DNA from: Fimbriimonadales bacterium
Lineage (GTDB): Bacteria; Armatimonadota; Fimbriimonadia; Fimbriimonadales; Fimbriimonadaceae
Direction: 5' to 3'
Length of the DNA stretch: 45,514 nt
NCBI GenBank assembly: GCA_026418055.1
Contig: JAOACB010000007.1
Location: 41,176 to 86,689, forward strand
Part shown: positions 15,636 to 24,231 of the stretch, piece after piece
Numbering within the stretch: the first letter of the stretch is position 1
How the letters are laid out: each line of letters begins with the position of its first letter
Notes under the pieces: model-generated
Database searches by the model: none
Told to the model about the DNA's origin: nothing
The model's input: only the letters and a program-made list of their open reading frames with translations
Position numbers and translations under genes: made by a program

Positions 15636-16499
15636 ATGCCCATGCGCATGGGAGAAATGGGAACCGAAACCGTTCTTCTGTACCGCGCGATCGCGGGGGA
15701 AAGGGCGGACAGGTATGCGAGCGAGATGTTGCTCGGCCCGCTCGGCCGCCTGCTTTCTCTGCACAGCCCGAGCATCGCAGAGATGCGCGAGGCCCTGCTG
15801 GACCCGTTCGAGTGTCTGCGCGTGTTCTTCGGCCACTACGCCTTTTCCCGGCGCGGGAAGGATCGCCAGATCCTCTCCGAGCTCGCCCTCGACGCCTTGG
15901 AAGAGGTGGCAGGCGGGGACCGCATCGGTCAATTCCTCTCGCTCGACGACGGCTTCGGACTGTGGCAAGCCTTCGAGAACCGCTGCCGCGAGAACCGCAT
16001 CAAGTCCAACGAGCAACAGAACCGCGGGGTGATCCAGGGCACGGCGGAGTTGGCCCAAGAAGTGAGCCGCATCGGCCTGCGCAGCATCGCCGATTGGGTG
16101 CGCAAGGCAGTGGCGGAGACAGACCGCATGGAGCCGCAATTTCTGCGGATCGTCGACATCCGCGGCGTCGGCCCCAAGATCACGTCGCAGTTCCTGCGCG
16201 ATCTGACGTATCTGTTCGGTTTGGAGGAGCGCATCGAGCGCGCCGACAGAATCTACATCCAGCCCATCGACAAGTGGATCCGGGCTTTGGCGCCCTACGT
16301 CGTGCCGGAGCCGAACGCCGAAGGGATGGCCGACTGGGTGCTGGCCGGCAAGCTCAACAAATACTCGCGCTGGGCAGGAGTGAGTCCGGTGCGCTTCAAC
16401 ATGGGTGCGACCTACTTCGGTGCGCGCGAGGTGCACGACGTGGAGCACATGGCCCGGGCCGTCGCGGAGGTCATCGCAGGGGCTAGCCCCGTCGCTTGA
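15636..16499 (+). CDS. HhH-GPD-like protein of unknown function
   Basis: 287 residues. The middle carries a helix-hairpin-helix, DIRGVGPKITSQFLRDL (about 173-189, with K181), followed by IQPIDKWIRAL with D212. In HhH-GPD DNA glycosylases a lysine in the hairpin and an aspartate in a V/I-D motif form the active site, so the pairing K181/D212 is suggestive, though 31 residues apart rather than the usual 18-19. There is no C-terminal four-cysteine iron-sulfur loop. Several in-frame ATGs (15636, 15642, 15648, 15657) make the start uncertain. The 3' end overlaps convergent coaX by 17 bases. A DNA-repair role is a hypothesis only. Confidence 0.7.
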   Translation: MPMRMGEMGTETVLLYRAIAGERADRYASEMLLGPLGRLLSLHSPSIAEMREALLDPFECLRVFFGHYAFSRRGKDRQILSELALDALEEVAGGDRIGQFLSLDDGFGLWQAFENRCRENRIKSNEQQNRGVIQGTAELAQEVSRIGLRSIADWVRKAVAETDRMEPQFLRIVDIRGVGPKITSQFLRDLTYLFGLEERIERADRIYIQPIDKWIRALAPYVVPEPNAEGMADWVLAGKLNKYSRWAGVSPVRFNMGATYFGAREVHDVEHMARAVAEVIAGASPVA

Positions 16500-17250
16500 T
16501 CCTCTCGTAGGCCAGGCGCAGGCCGTCCAGCGTCAGGTTCGGTTCGTACACGTCGATCGTCTGGCAGAGGCCCAGGAACATCCCTCCCAATCCTCCCGTG
16601 GCGATCGTCAGAACTTTGCCGCCGAGCTCCTCCGCCATGCGCCGCACCACGCCGTCGATCGCGCTGGCGTAGCCGAACATCAAGCCCGACTGGATCGATT
16701 CCGCCGTATTCTTGCCGATCGTTCTGGGCGGAGCCACGAACTCCACCTGCGGCAGCTTGGCGGTGTGGCTGGCGAGCGCTTGGCTGCTCACCAGGATGCC
16801 GGGGAGGATCGCTCCACCGACATAAACGCCCTCCCTCGAGATCGCGTCGAACGTGGTCGCGGTCCCAAGGTCCACCACCACCATGGGCGGTCGGTGCTTG
16901 TCGAGCGCCGCCAGGGCGTTCACCAGGCGATCGGCACCCACCGACGAGGGGGGTTCGTACTCCACAGGCACCCCGAGGTTCGCGGCTTGCACGAACACGG
17001 GGTCGATCCGGAACCAGCGCTGAGCCAGGCGCTCGATCGCCTCGTTGGCGGCAGGCACGACCGACCCGCACACCACGCCGTCGACCTGATACGGCACGCC
17101 CGCGAGGTCGAAGGCTCCCTTCAGCCACACCGCGATCTGGTCCTCGGTGCGGTCCGGATTCGTCGCGCGCCGCCACACGGCCCGCCAGGCCGTCCCATCC
17201 CACACGCCGAACACCGTGTGGGTGTTGCCGACGTCAATCGCCAAGAGCAT
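16483..17250 (-). CDS. coaX: Type III pantothenate kinase
   Basis: 255 residues. The N-terminal phosphate motif is AIDVGNTHT, with D6 as likely metal/ATP ligand. Further family signatures are SSVGADRLVNALAA at about 108-121 and VVDLGTATTFDAIS at about 131-144, the ASKHA-fold ATP site. CoaX makes 4'-phosphopantothenate, the first step from pantothenate to coenzyme A. The start at 17250 lies inside the 3' end of glmM (17-base overlap), which implies coupling. The stop overlaps the convergent HhH-GPD-like gene. The length is typical. Confidence 0.95.
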   Translation of the reverse strand: MLLAIDVGNTHTVFGVWDGTAWRAVWRRATNPDRTEDQIAVWLKGAFDLAGVPYQVDGVVCGSVVPAANEAIERLAQRWFRIDPVFVQAANLGVPVEYEPPSSVGADRLVNALAALDKHRPPMVVVDLGTATTFDAISREGVYVGGAILPGILVSSQALASHTAKLPQVEFVAPPRTIGKNTAESIQSGLMFGYASAIDGVVRRMAEELGGKVLTIATGGLGGMFLGLCQTIDVYEPNLTLDGLRLAYERIKRRG

Positions 17251-18616
17251 GGGTGAGGTCCACCTCGCTGTACACTCTGCCGCCAGCCTCGTCCAGCAAG
17301 GCCTGCACGATGCGGTGCAAGGCGGCGTCACGGGCCTGCTCGGTCTTCGCCTCCACCATCACGCGGACCATCGGTTGGGTGCCGCTCGCCCGCACCAGAA
17401 CCCGCCCCAAGCCGTCGAGCGACCGCTCGGCGTCCTCGATCGCCGCTCGAACCAGCGGCCCGTCGGCCCAAGAGGCTCGGTCGCGGACCTGCACGTTGGC
17501 CAGCTTCTGGGGCCAGGGCTCGTACGCGCACGAGAACGCGGACAGCGGCTTTCCCTCCCGACGCAGCACGCGAAAGACCTGCAGCGCGGTGGCGATGCCG
17601 TCGCCGGTCGGTCCCAGCTCGGGAAAGATGATGTGGCCGCTCTGCTCGCCGCCGATGGGAGCCTGGTGGCGTTCGATCCAATCCGCAACGTGCTTGTCGC
17701 CCACCGGCGCCCTCTCCAGACGCACTCCCAAGCCCGCCAGAAACTCCGCCAAGCCGCCGTTGCTCATCACGGTTCCGATCGCGACCGGCTGCATGGTCTT
17801 GCCGCTCTCCAGCCAGTGCCGCAGCCACAGGCCGATCGTGCGGTCGCCGTTCACCAGCCGTCCCTCGGCGTCGCTGAACACCGCCCGGTCCGCGTCTCCG
17901 TCGAACGCCACGCCAGCATCCGCACGAAGCTCCTTCGTGATCCTGCACAAGGCCTCCGGCTTGGTTGCTCCTCCCTCGGCGTTGATGTTCACGCCGTTCG
18001 GCCGATCACCGACCACCGACACCTCGGCACCGAGCTCGCGAAGCACGCGCGGAGCCAGCTCGTAGGCGGCGCCGTGCGCCGCGTCCACCGCCAGCCTCAT
18101 GCCATCCAACCGCTCGGGCACCGTGGAGACCAGAAAGCGTACGTAAGGCTCCAAAACGCTACGGTCGCTCTCCAGCCAGCCGATGTCGGCGCCCTTGGGC
18201 CGCGGGCCGGACGCGTCGGCCAGCCTCGCCTCGATCTCGGCCTCGAACTCGTCGGGCGTCTTGCGGCCGTCGTGCAGAACGAACTTGATGCCGTTGTCGG
18301 GGGCGGGGTTGTGGCTGGCGGAGACGATGGCCCCCATGCCGAAGTCGCCGGTCCGAGCGATGAAGCTGACGGCCGGCGTGGGAGCCACGCCCAGCGCAAC
18401 GACGTCCACACCGACGGAACAGAATCCGCTGGCCAGAGAAGCCGCCAGCATCGGACCGCTGCGCCGCGTGTCCCTACCGAGCACAACCCTCGGCGTCAGA
18501 CCGCGGCTCCGGAGCGTGCGCCCTGCGGCCTGGCCCAGCTGGAAGGCGAACTCCGGCGTGAGGCCGACGTTGGCCACCCCCCGCACGCCGTCGGTCCCGA
18601 AGTGCCTGCGGCTCAC
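17234..18616 (-). CDS. glmM: Phosphoglucosamine mutase
   Basis: 460 residues. FGTDGVRGVAN opens the protein. The phosphoserine loop SASHNPAPDNGIK places the catalytic S101, the metal loop DGDADR lies near 240, and the sugar-binding region GEQSGH lies near 325. GlmM converts glucosamine-6-phosphate to glucosamine-1-phosphate for UDP-GlcNAc, feeding peptidoglycan and lipid A. Its ATG overlaps the grpE stop (ATGA) and its own end overlaps coaX, so grpE-glmM-coaX form one coupled run. Confidence 0.96.
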   Translation of the reverse strand: MSRRHFGTDGVRGVANVGLTPEFAFQLGQAAGRTLRSRGLTPRVVLGRDTRRSGPMLAASLASGFCSVGVDVVALGVAPTPAVSFIARTGDFGMGAIVSASHNPAPDNGIKFVLHDGRKTPDEFEAEIEARLADASGPRPKGADIGWLESDRSVLEPYVRFLVSTVPERLDGMRLAVDAAHGAAYELAPRVLRELGAEVSVVGDRPNGVNINAEGGATKPEALCRITKELRADAGVAFDGDADRAVFSDAEGRLVNGDRTIGLWLRHWLESGKTMQPVAIGTVMSNGGLAEFLAGLGVRLERAPVGDKHVADWIERHQAPIGGEQSGHIIFPELGPTGDGIATALQVFRVLRREGKPLSAFSCAYEPWPQKLANVQVRDRASWADGPLVRAAIEDAERSLDGLGRVLVRASGTQPMVRVMVEAKTEQARDAALHRIVQALLDEAGGRVYSEVDLTHALGD

Positions 18617-19194
18617 GGCGCCTTGGCCACCCTCACCTTCGCCGGGCGGATCACCTTCTCACCCAGCATGTATCCCGCCTCCAGCTCGTCCGTGATCGTG
18701 CCGGCGGGCACCTCCTCGGTGGGTTGGGTCACCACGGCTTCGTGCACGGACTCGTCGAACGCCGCTCCGACCGCTGGAATGCGAACCAGATGCCTCGCCT
18801 CGAGCGTGGCCCTCAGCTGCCGGTCCACGGCCCGGATCCCCTCCACGATGCTCTCCAGGCTCGCTCCGCTCTCGATGGCGGCGAGCGTCCGCTCGAAGTT
18901 GTCCAGCACGGGCAACAAAGCCACGATCAGGTCCTCTGCGGCGAGCTTCTGAAGGGCGTGCTTCTCCTGGGCGTGTCGCTTGCGGACGTTCTGGAGATCC
19001 GCCATCGTCCTGAGGAGCTGGTCCTTCAGCTCCTGGTTCTCCTGCTTCGCGCGGGCGAGCTCGGCCGCGAGATCGACGTCGTCCTTGGCCTCGGCGGACT
19101 CCCCCACGGGCTCCTGCCGCTCCGCGACAGCGAGCTCCTCCGTCTGTTGCGCGTTCGTCTCGTCGCTCGGATGTTCGTGCTTGTGTTTACGCAA
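18613..19194 (-). CDS. grpE: GrpE nucleotide-exchange factor
   Basis: 193 residues. A charged, disordered N-terminus (about 1-40) is followed by a long coiled coil (about 40-90, ELARAKQENQELKDQLLRT) and the GrpE core (LLPVLDNFERTL, FDESVHEAV, and the C-terminal beta wing with GYMLGEKVIRPAKV). It releases ADP from DnaK. The start must be TTG 19194: the frame has a stop three codons upstream and no ATG before the coiled coil. dnaK, dnaJ and hrcA are not adjacent; it is coupled to glmM instead. Confidence 0.94.
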   Translation of the reverse strand: MRKHKHEHPSDETNAQQTEELAVAERQEPVGESAEAKDDVDLAAELARAKQENQELKDQLLRTMADLQNVRKRHAQEKHALQKLAAEDLIVALLPVLDNFERTLAAIESGASLESIVEGIRAVDRQLRATLEARHLVRIPAVGAAFDESVHEAVVTQPTEEVPAGTITDELEAGYMLGEKVIRPAKVRVAKAP

Positions 19195-19224
19195 GGAACT
19201 TCACCCCATCATCCAACAAACAGA

Positions 19225-19230
19225 ATTCTA
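19225..19230 (-). promoter_or_regulatory. Candidate -10 element of grpE-glmM-coaX
   Basis: GGTAGAAT begins immediately after the stop of the upstream EamA gene, 30 bases before TTG 19194. The -35 position is not recognisable. It would separate the housekeeping run from the transporter. Confidence 0.42.
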
Positions 19231-19231
19231 C

Positions 19232-20149
19232 CTATGGTTCCTTCCCCTCCCCCGGAGCGGCTCGGGAGCGCAGCGCCCAGGTGAGGCCGGCGAACGTGAC
19301 CACCATGCCGACCAACTGCAACGGTCTCAAAGGGTCCCCCAGCAACCACCACGCGAGCAGCGCCGCCCCCGGGGGCACGGCGTATTGGTGCAGCATCGCT
19401 CCCGTCGGGCCCACCTGTCGAACGCCCAGGTAGAAGAGCGTGAACGCCAAACCCCCCGCGAAGACGGCGACATAGCCCACCATCCAGAGAGTCAAAGGTT
19501 CCAGGGAAGTCCAGTCGGTGGCGACGGTCGAACTCCAGCCATAGGGGGCGATCGCCAAGAGGGCTCCGGGCAGGCTGAGCATCAACACGCGCTGCGGCGA
19601 GTGAGCCTCCGAGAGCGGCTTCGCGAGCAGAACTCCCCAAGCCCAAACGAGCGAGCTGAGCAGGATGAGCAGATTGCCCCCAAGATGCCCCGGCGTCTTC
19701 GCCGTCGGAGCGGCGACCATCGCCACCCCAGTCATCGCGACCGCCGCTCCTGCGAGCGTCCCGCTCCTCAGCCTCTCGAAGCCGGCCCACGCGGACAGCA
19801 GCATCACGAACAGAGGCGACGTGGAGAGCAGGATGGAGGCCTCGGCGGGACTCGTGCGGCTCATCCCCTCGAGGAACGCCACCATGTAGGCGCCCGAAGC
19901 GACGAAGCCCATCCAAAGGAAGCGCCACGCCTCGCCGCGGGGATAGCCGAGCGGCTCGCGCCTGGCGGCCACGAACAGGACCATCAGAGCGTAGGTGGCC
20001 AGCGTGCGTACGAACCCGACGGCCGGCGCCGACACCTCCCGGTACGCCAGCTTGATCGCCACGAAGTTGAACGCCCAGCAGACCATGGCAGACGCCAGGG
20101 GCAGACTGAACGCGGGCCGGCCGGACGACACTACCGCCGAGTATGGCAT
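19232..20149 (-). CDS. EamA/DMT-family transporter
   Basis: About 305 residues with roughly ten membrane helices in two EamA repeats (about 15-135 and 150-285). The N-terminal helix has the family pattern (CWAFNFVAIKLAY). The second repeat ends with LLGDPLRPLQLVGMVVTFAGL, the typical last-helix motif of drug/metabolite exporters. It probably exports a small metabolite; the substrate is unknown. I prefer ATG 20149. An in-frame ATG at 20200 would overlap the divergent ATPase gene, and its 17 extra codons look non-conserved. grpE follows 37 bases downstream. Confidence 0.86.
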   Translation of the reverse strand: MPYSAVVSSGRPAFSLPLASAMVCWAFNFVAIKLAYREVSAPAVGFVRTLATYALMVLFVAARREPLGYPRGEAWRFLWMGFVASGAYMVAFLEGMSRTSPAEASILLSTSPLFVMLLSAWAGFERLRSGTLAGAAVAMTGVAMVAAPTAKTPGHLGGNLLILLSSLVWAWGVLLAKPLSEAHSPQRVLMLSLPGALLAIAPYGWSSTVATDWTSLEPLTLWMVGYVAVFAGGLAFTLFYLGVRQVGPTGAMLHQYAVPPGAALLAWWLLGDPLRPLQLVGMVVTFAGLTWALRSRAAPGEGKEP

Positions 20150-20198
20150 CCTTGCGAACGAATCCCCAGGGGCGGGCGCGTCCCCGCCATGAGGCGCC

Positions 20199-21473
20199 AT
20201 GAACCTGCGCGACTACTCCCAAACCAACTTCGGCGCGGCCAAGCGCTTCCGGCTGATCCTGCGCGAGCAAGGCGTCATGCGCGAAATGGGCGGCCAGGAG
20301 ATGTCCTTGGCGGTCGGCATCGTCGACAACATCCTGATCAACGCGCTCGAGTCCTCGAGCAGCGACGTGCACCTGCAACCGGAGCGGGACCAGCTGCGCA
20401 TCCGTTACCGCCAGGACGGTGTGCTGACCGACGCTGGCCAGCTGCCGCCCGAGCAGGCGGCCAACGTGCTGGCTCGGCTCAAGCTCGCCGCGGGCATGAG
20501 GATCGACGAGACTCGCGAGCCGCAGGATGGCCGCATCGACATGGAGTTCATGGGAAGGCGCCTCAGCGCGCGAGCCAGCTGCATCCCCTGCCTGAACGGC
20601 GAGAAGTTCGTCATGCGGCTGCTCGACCCCGCCGCGATGCGGGTGGACCTCGACCGTCTCGGCATGCCCGAGGACGTGCTGCACCGATGGAAGAAGGCCA
20701 TTCAAGTGCCCTACGGCCTGATCCTCGTCACCGGTCCTACCGGTTCGGGAAAGTCCTCGACGCTGTACGCCAGCCTCCACCAGCTCGACAGCAGGTCCCG
20801 GAACATCGTCACGGTCGAGGACCCCATCGAATACGAGTATGAGAAGAACATCGTGCAGGTGCAGGTCACCGAGAAGATGACCTTCCCCAAAGTGATGCGA
20901 ACGTTCCTGAGGCAGGACCCCGACGTGATGCTCGTCGGCGAGATGCGGGACCCAGAGTCTCTGGCGATCGGCATTCAGGCTGGTCTCACCGGCCACCTGG
21001 TGCTCACGACGCTGCACACCAACAACGCGGTGGAGTCGATCGGGCGGATGATCGACATGCACGCCGAGCCCTATCTCATCGCCGGCGTGCTGGTGGCCAT
21101 CATGGCGCAGCGCCTCGTGAGGCTGAACTGCGCCAAGTGCAGAAAGCCCTACGCGCCAACGGCCGAGGAGATCGCCGCCTTGGGGCTGACGCCCGAGGAG
21201 ATCGCCGGGGCCACGTTCTACAAGGGCGACGGCTGCGCCGAGTGCCGCGGCACGGGATACAAGGGACGCATCGGAGTGTTCGAGCTCGTGCTCGGCACCC
21301 AAGAGTTCCGGGCTGCGATCGCGCGCCGGGCTGGCCTGCAGGAGCTGCAGCAGCTGGCCCGCCAACAGGGGTACCGGACCATGCTCGAGGACGGGCGCGA
21401 CAAGGCCATGAAGGGGTGGACCACCCCCGAGGAGGTCCTGAGGGCGGTCTACACCCAGACGCTGGACGACTGA
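20199..21473 (+). CDS. GspE/PilB-family type II secretion / type IV pilus ATPase
   Basis: 424 residues. An N-terminal sensor-like domain (about 30-170, with SSSSDVHLQPE) precedes the ATPase core. Walker A is GPTGSGKSS at 179-187, the Asp box is near TVEDPIEYEYE, Walker B is DPDVMLVGEMRDPE, and the His box is LTTLHTNNA. Zinc cysteine pairs C311/C314 and C346/C349 are typical of GspE/PilB extension ATPases and absent in PilT. The usual N-terminal MshEN/T2SSE_N domain is missing, so it is a short form. It drives pilin or pseudopilin assembly at the inner membrane. Its stop lies four bases from the end of the convergent lipoprotein gene, next to a prepilin gene. Confidence 0.9.
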   Translation: MNLRDYSQTNFGAAKRFRLILREQGVMREMGGQEMSLAVGIVDNILINALESSSSDVHLQPERDQLRIRYRQDGVLTDAGQLPPEQAANVLARLKLAAGMRIDETREPQDGRIDMEFMGRRLSARASCIPCLNGEKFVMRLLDPAAMRVDLDRLGMPEDVLHRWKKAIQVPYGLILVTGPTGSGKSSTLYASLHQLDSRSRNIVTVEDPIEYEYEKNIVQVQVTEKMTFPKVMRTFLRQDPDVMLVGEMRDPESLAIGIQAGLTGHLVLTTLHTNNAVESIGRMIDMHAEPYLIAGVLVAIMAQRLVRLNCAKCRKPYAPTAEEIAALGLTPEEIAGATFYKGDGCAECRGTGYKGRIGVFELVLGTQEFRAAIARRAGLQELQQLARQQGYRTMLEDGRDKAMKGWTTPEEVLRAVYTQTLDD

Positions 21474-21477
21474 TCGA

Positions 21478-21657
21478 CTACTTCAGGTTGGCTTTCGCCG
21501 CCTCCTCGTCCGTCACACCGGGGGGATGGCGGTCCGAGGCCTTCGGGCCGCCCGGCGGCGGCGGCGCGTCCACCTCGCCGGGGATCTTCGAGGAGCATCC
21601 CGACAGAGCGACCGCGCAGATCGCCAGCACGGCAAGAAGCAGGCTACTTGGTCGCAT
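21478..21657 (-). CDS. Small lipoprotein (59 residues)
   Basis: A 59-residue protein: positively charged start MRPSS, hydrophobic core (about 6-17) and lipobox LSGC, giving lipid-modified C21. The mature part is only 39 residues, proline-rich (a run of four Pro near 32-35) and acidic towards the end. The ATG overlaps the last 14 bases of the prepilin gene, so it is probably coupled to it. I do not recognise the family. Small proline-rich lipoproteins beside prepilin-like genes could be envelope anchors, but that is inference. Confidence 0.75.
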   Translation of the reverse strand: MRPSSLLLAVLAICAVALSGCSSKIPGEVDAPPPPGGPKASDRHPPGVTDEEAAKANLK

Positions 21658-22423
21658 CCCCGTATCCGCCCCAGAAGCGGTCCAACCCGCGCTCGTACAG
21701 CAGCGTGCAGTACGTCGAGCGGTTGGGAGCCTCGTCCCAAGTGATGAACTTGTTCGGGCCGACCTTTCCCGCGTGGCTGTCGCCGTACACCGTCGGGATC
21801 TGCCTTCCGGCGTGCGCCAGACGCGTCTGCCAAACCTGGTTGTACCAAGACCACGAGGTGTACTCGCGGCTCGTGTCCACCCAGTTCGCCTGGTAGTGCC
21901 GGAAGTAATACCAACCGACGTTGGTTCCCGCCCACATGTTGGGCATGAACGCGGCGCGCTCCGCCAGGTTCTCGATGCCCGTCAGGCTCCTCCCGTAAAA
22001 GTAGTTCGTGTACGACTGGCAGGTGCCGCTCCAGTAGCCGGAGAAACCGCCGTCGTTGATGGCGATCGTCGGCACGACGTCCCAGTAGTAGCCGTAGACC
22101 TGCTCGCCCTGCGGGATGCTGCGGGCCGGATCCCAGTTGATGTCGCGGTTCTTCGTGTACGGCAACAACAGGTAGGCCCAGGTTGGGCGGTCCCACGACG
22201 TCGGCTCATGGTCCGTCAGAACGGTCATGTCGTCGTAGTCGGACGAATACATGTGGACGGCGGTGCCGATCTGCTTCAGGTTGGACAGGCATGCGGCCGA
22301 CTTGGCGCTGGCCTTCGCTTGGGCGAACACCGGAAACAGGATGGCGGCCAGGATCGCGATGATCGCGATCACGACAAGGAGCTCGATCAGGGTGAAACCT
22401 CTTCGCTGAGGCAAGTGAAGCAT
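21644..22423 (-). CDS. Type IV prepilin-like protein (N-methylation domain, DUF1559-like C-terminus)
   Basis: 259 residues. A short basic leader ends in RRG, followed by F10[18 protein letters not shown]. Cleavage after G9 would leave Phe as the methylated residue and E14 as the conserved Glu5. Beyond the helix are [16 protein letters not shown] (typical of large planctomycete/Armatimonadota-type prepilins), a Trp/Tyr-rich middle and GDSHAGKV near the end. ATG 22423 has GGAGGA six bases upstream, which decides the start over a GTG seven codons earlier. It is a secreted or surface pseudopilin, probably assembled by a GspE/PilB-type machine. Confidence 0.92.
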   Translation of the reverse strand: MLHLPQRRGFTLIELLVVIAIIAILAAILFPVFAQAKASAKSAACLSNLKQIGTAVHMYSSDYDDMTVLTDHEPTSWDRPTWAYLLLPYTKNRDINWDPARSIPQGEQVYGYYWDVVPTIAINDGGFSGYWSGTCQSYTNYFYGRSLTGIENLAERAAFMPNMWAGTNVGWYYFRHYQANWVDTSREYTSWSWYNQVWQTRLAHAGRQIPTVYGDSHAGKVGPNKFITWDEAPNRSTYCTLLYERGLDRFWGGYGDATK

Positions 22424-22459
22424 GACAGATCCTCCGATAGCCACACCTGCGGCGCCGCT

Positions 22460-22488
22460 ACTATACGCTTAGGTTCCGAGGAATGCAA
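22460..22488 (-). promoter_or_regulatory. Sigma-70-type promoter of the prepilin gene
   Basis: -10 TATAGT (22460-22465) and -35 TTGCAT (22483-22488) with a spacer of exactly 17 bases. It would give a leader of about 30 bases containing the GGAGGA ribosome-binding site. It is one of the few clearly paired promoters in the window. Confidence 0.6.
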
Positions 22489-22504
22489 GGCCCCGGGAGA
22501 CGTT

Positions 22505-23752
22505 TCAGCGAAAGAAGTCGAACGCCTGCAGCCTGTCCCGGATCGCAGCCAAGAACCGTCCCGCCAGCAGGCCGTCAACCAGTCGGTGGTCGTACGTGAG
22601 CACGAGGTTCATGACGGATCGGATCGCGATCATGTCGTCGATCACCACGGGCACCTTGCGGATCGCGTAGGTTCCCAGAATGCCCGCCTGCGGCGCGTTG
22701 ATCATCGGCGTGCCGAACAGCGCGCCGTAGGTGCCGGGGTTGGTCAGCGTAAACGTGCCGCCCTGCACGTCCTCCAAAGTGAGGGCGTTGGACCGGGCCT
22801 TCTTGGCCAGCCGCTCGACCTCGCGCGCCAACTCGACCAGGTTCTTCTTCTCGCACTCCCGAATGACGGGCACGATCAACCCCTCGTCGCCCTTGGAGCC
22901 GAGGGCCACGGCAACGCCGATGTTCACGTGGGGGTGGCGCGTCAGCTGCAGATCGGCCGACAAGCTCGAGTTGAGGAGGGGAAACTCGATCAGCGCCTCC
23001 GTGAGGGCCTTCAGGAAGAAGGGGGTGTAGGTGAGCTTCAGACCGTGCTCCGCTTGGAACGCCTCCTTGTTCCGTTCGCGGAACTGCACCATGCGCGTCA
23101 CGTCCACCTCGGTCACGGTGCTGACCGTGGGAACCTGCGAGCTCCGGACCATCGCCTCGGCGATCATCCGGCGAAGGCCGATGAGGGCCTCCACCCCCAC
23201 CGCAGCGGCCGGCTCCCGCACCGGAGCAGGAGGCGCCGGAGAGGAAGGCGCTGGAGCCTTAGGGGACTCCGACCGCCGCGCCAGAAACGCCTCGACGTCC
23301 GCTTTGGTGACTCTGCCGCCTTGACCGCTGCCGCGGATCCCTGCGAGATCGGCTTCGCTGATGCCGTGCCGCCGAGCCATGGCGCGCACCACAGGGGTCA
23401 GAAAGGTCCGTTCCCTCTCGACGGACGGCGCCTCTGGGGCTGGGGTCGCGGCCTCCGCCAACGGCTTGCTTTCGACCGGCTCCGCCGGCGGGCGAGAGGC
23501 GACCTCGGCACCCTCGGCCTCCTCGATGATCCCGAGCGCGGCGAACACCGCAACGGGGCTGCCCTCCGGAATGAGGATCTGCTTGAGTACGCCCGTGGCG
23601 GGCGAGGGCAACTCCGTGTTGACCTTGTCGGTCATGATCTCGACGATCGGCTCATCCTCGCGGACGAAGTCTCCAACCTGCTTGAGCCACCTCGAGACGG
23701 TGCCCTCGTGCACCGATTCGCCCAGCTCGGGCATCAGGATCTCCACGGGCAT
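22505..23752 (-). CDS. 2-oxoacid dehydrogenase E2 (dihydrolipoamide acyltransferase)
   Basis: 415 residues. The lipoyl domain covers 1-78 with lipoyl-lysine K43 in MTDKVNTELP. A Pro/Ala linker precedes the E3/E1-binding domain (about 115-152, TPVVRAMARRHGI and GSGQGGRVTKADVEAFL). A second linker leads to the catalytic CAT domain (about 190-415) with YDHRLVDG near 388-394 (H389). E2 moves the acyl group from E1 to CoA. The lipoyl motif resembles branched-chain and 2-oxoglutarate types more than pyruvate E2, but I cannot assign the complex. No E1 or E3 gene lies nearby. Confidence 0.92.
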   Translation of the reverse strand: MPVEILMPELGESVHEGTVSRWLKQVGDFVREDEPIVEIMTDKVNTELPSPATGVLKQILIPEGSPVAVFAALGIIEEAEGAEVASRPPAEPVESKPLAEAATPAPEAPSVERERTFLTPVVRAMARRHGISEADLAGIRGSGQGGRVTKADVEAFLARRSESPKAPAPSSPAPPAPVREPAAAVGVEALIGLRRMIAEAMVRSSQVPTVSTVTEVDVTRMVQFRERNKEAFQAEHGLKLTYTPFFLKALTEALIEFPLLNSSLSADLQLTRHPHVNIGVAVALGSKGDEGLIVPVIRECEKKNLVELAREVERLAKKARSNALTLEDVQGGTFTLTNPGTYGALFGTPMINAPQAGILGTYAIRKVPVVIDDMIAIRSVMNLVLTYDHRLVDGLLAGRFLAAIRDRLQAFDFFR

Positions 23753-23758
23753 GGGGCT

Positions 23759-23764
23759 ATTTTA
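23759..23764 (-). promoter_or_regulatory. -10 element of the E2 gene (leaderless type)
   Basis: TAAAAT ends six bases before ATG 23752. There is no Shine-Dalgarno sequence and no -35 box at the expected distance. This predicts transcription beginning at the start codon. Confidence 0.5.
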
Positions 23765-23804
23765 GCCGGAAGCCCTGCGAACCGGGACCCGAACGCAGGG
23801 ACCC

Positions 23805-24197
23805 TCACCAGCGGCGCCGTTTGGACGCCATGAAGGCGCCGTACCCAGCGAGGATGACCGCCCCAAGCAAGGGCAGGAACACGGCGGCCCACAGCGCGTA
23901 CGTCACCTTCCGACCCGGGTAGGTCAGCTGGAAGGCGGTGTCGGTCACCAAGCCGTACGCCCAAGGGCTCTTCCAAACCGCCGAAACCACCAGAGGAAGC
24001 AGCGCGAGCCACTTCCAGCGCACCTGCCGGGGCTTCTCGGACCTTTGGACCTTCTGCTCGCCCAAGCGGAACACCGCACCCCCGGCGGCCATCTTGGCCT
24101 CCTGTCCCAGAGCGAAGTACCAGATCGCGGCCGACAGGAGCACGAGCACCACAGGCCAGAGAAGAACATCGATGGGGGTGCTCGGCAAGTTTTCCAT
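23805..24197 (-). CDS. Small three-helix membrane protein, unknown function
   Basis: 130 residues with three likely membrane helices (about 10-30, 62-80, 101-123), a basic loop between the first two (QRSEKPRQVRWKW) and a basic C-terminus SKRRRW. I do not recognise the family. It lies between the response regulator (34 bases upstream) and the E2 gene (52 bases downstream) on the same strand. A GGTACGAT element at 24216-24221 lies 18 bases before the ATG, so it may have its own promoter. No Shine-Dalgarno sequence is visible. Confidence 0.66.
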   Translation of the reverse strand: MENLPSTPIDVLLWPVVLVLLSAAIWYFALGQEAKMAAGGAVFRLGEQKVQRSEKPRQVRWKWLALLPLVVSAVWKSPWAYGLVTDTAFQLTYPGRKVTYALWAAVFLPLLGAVILAGYGAFMASKRRRW

Positions 24198-24231
24198 GGC
24201 GCGATGCGGCGGCGGATCGTACCGAGACGAG

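Noticed and set aside
19209-21365. 718-codon minus-strand open frame covering the EamA and PilB-like genes
   Set aside because: Antisense to the PilB-like ATPase and out of frame with EamA; both real proteins are clear.
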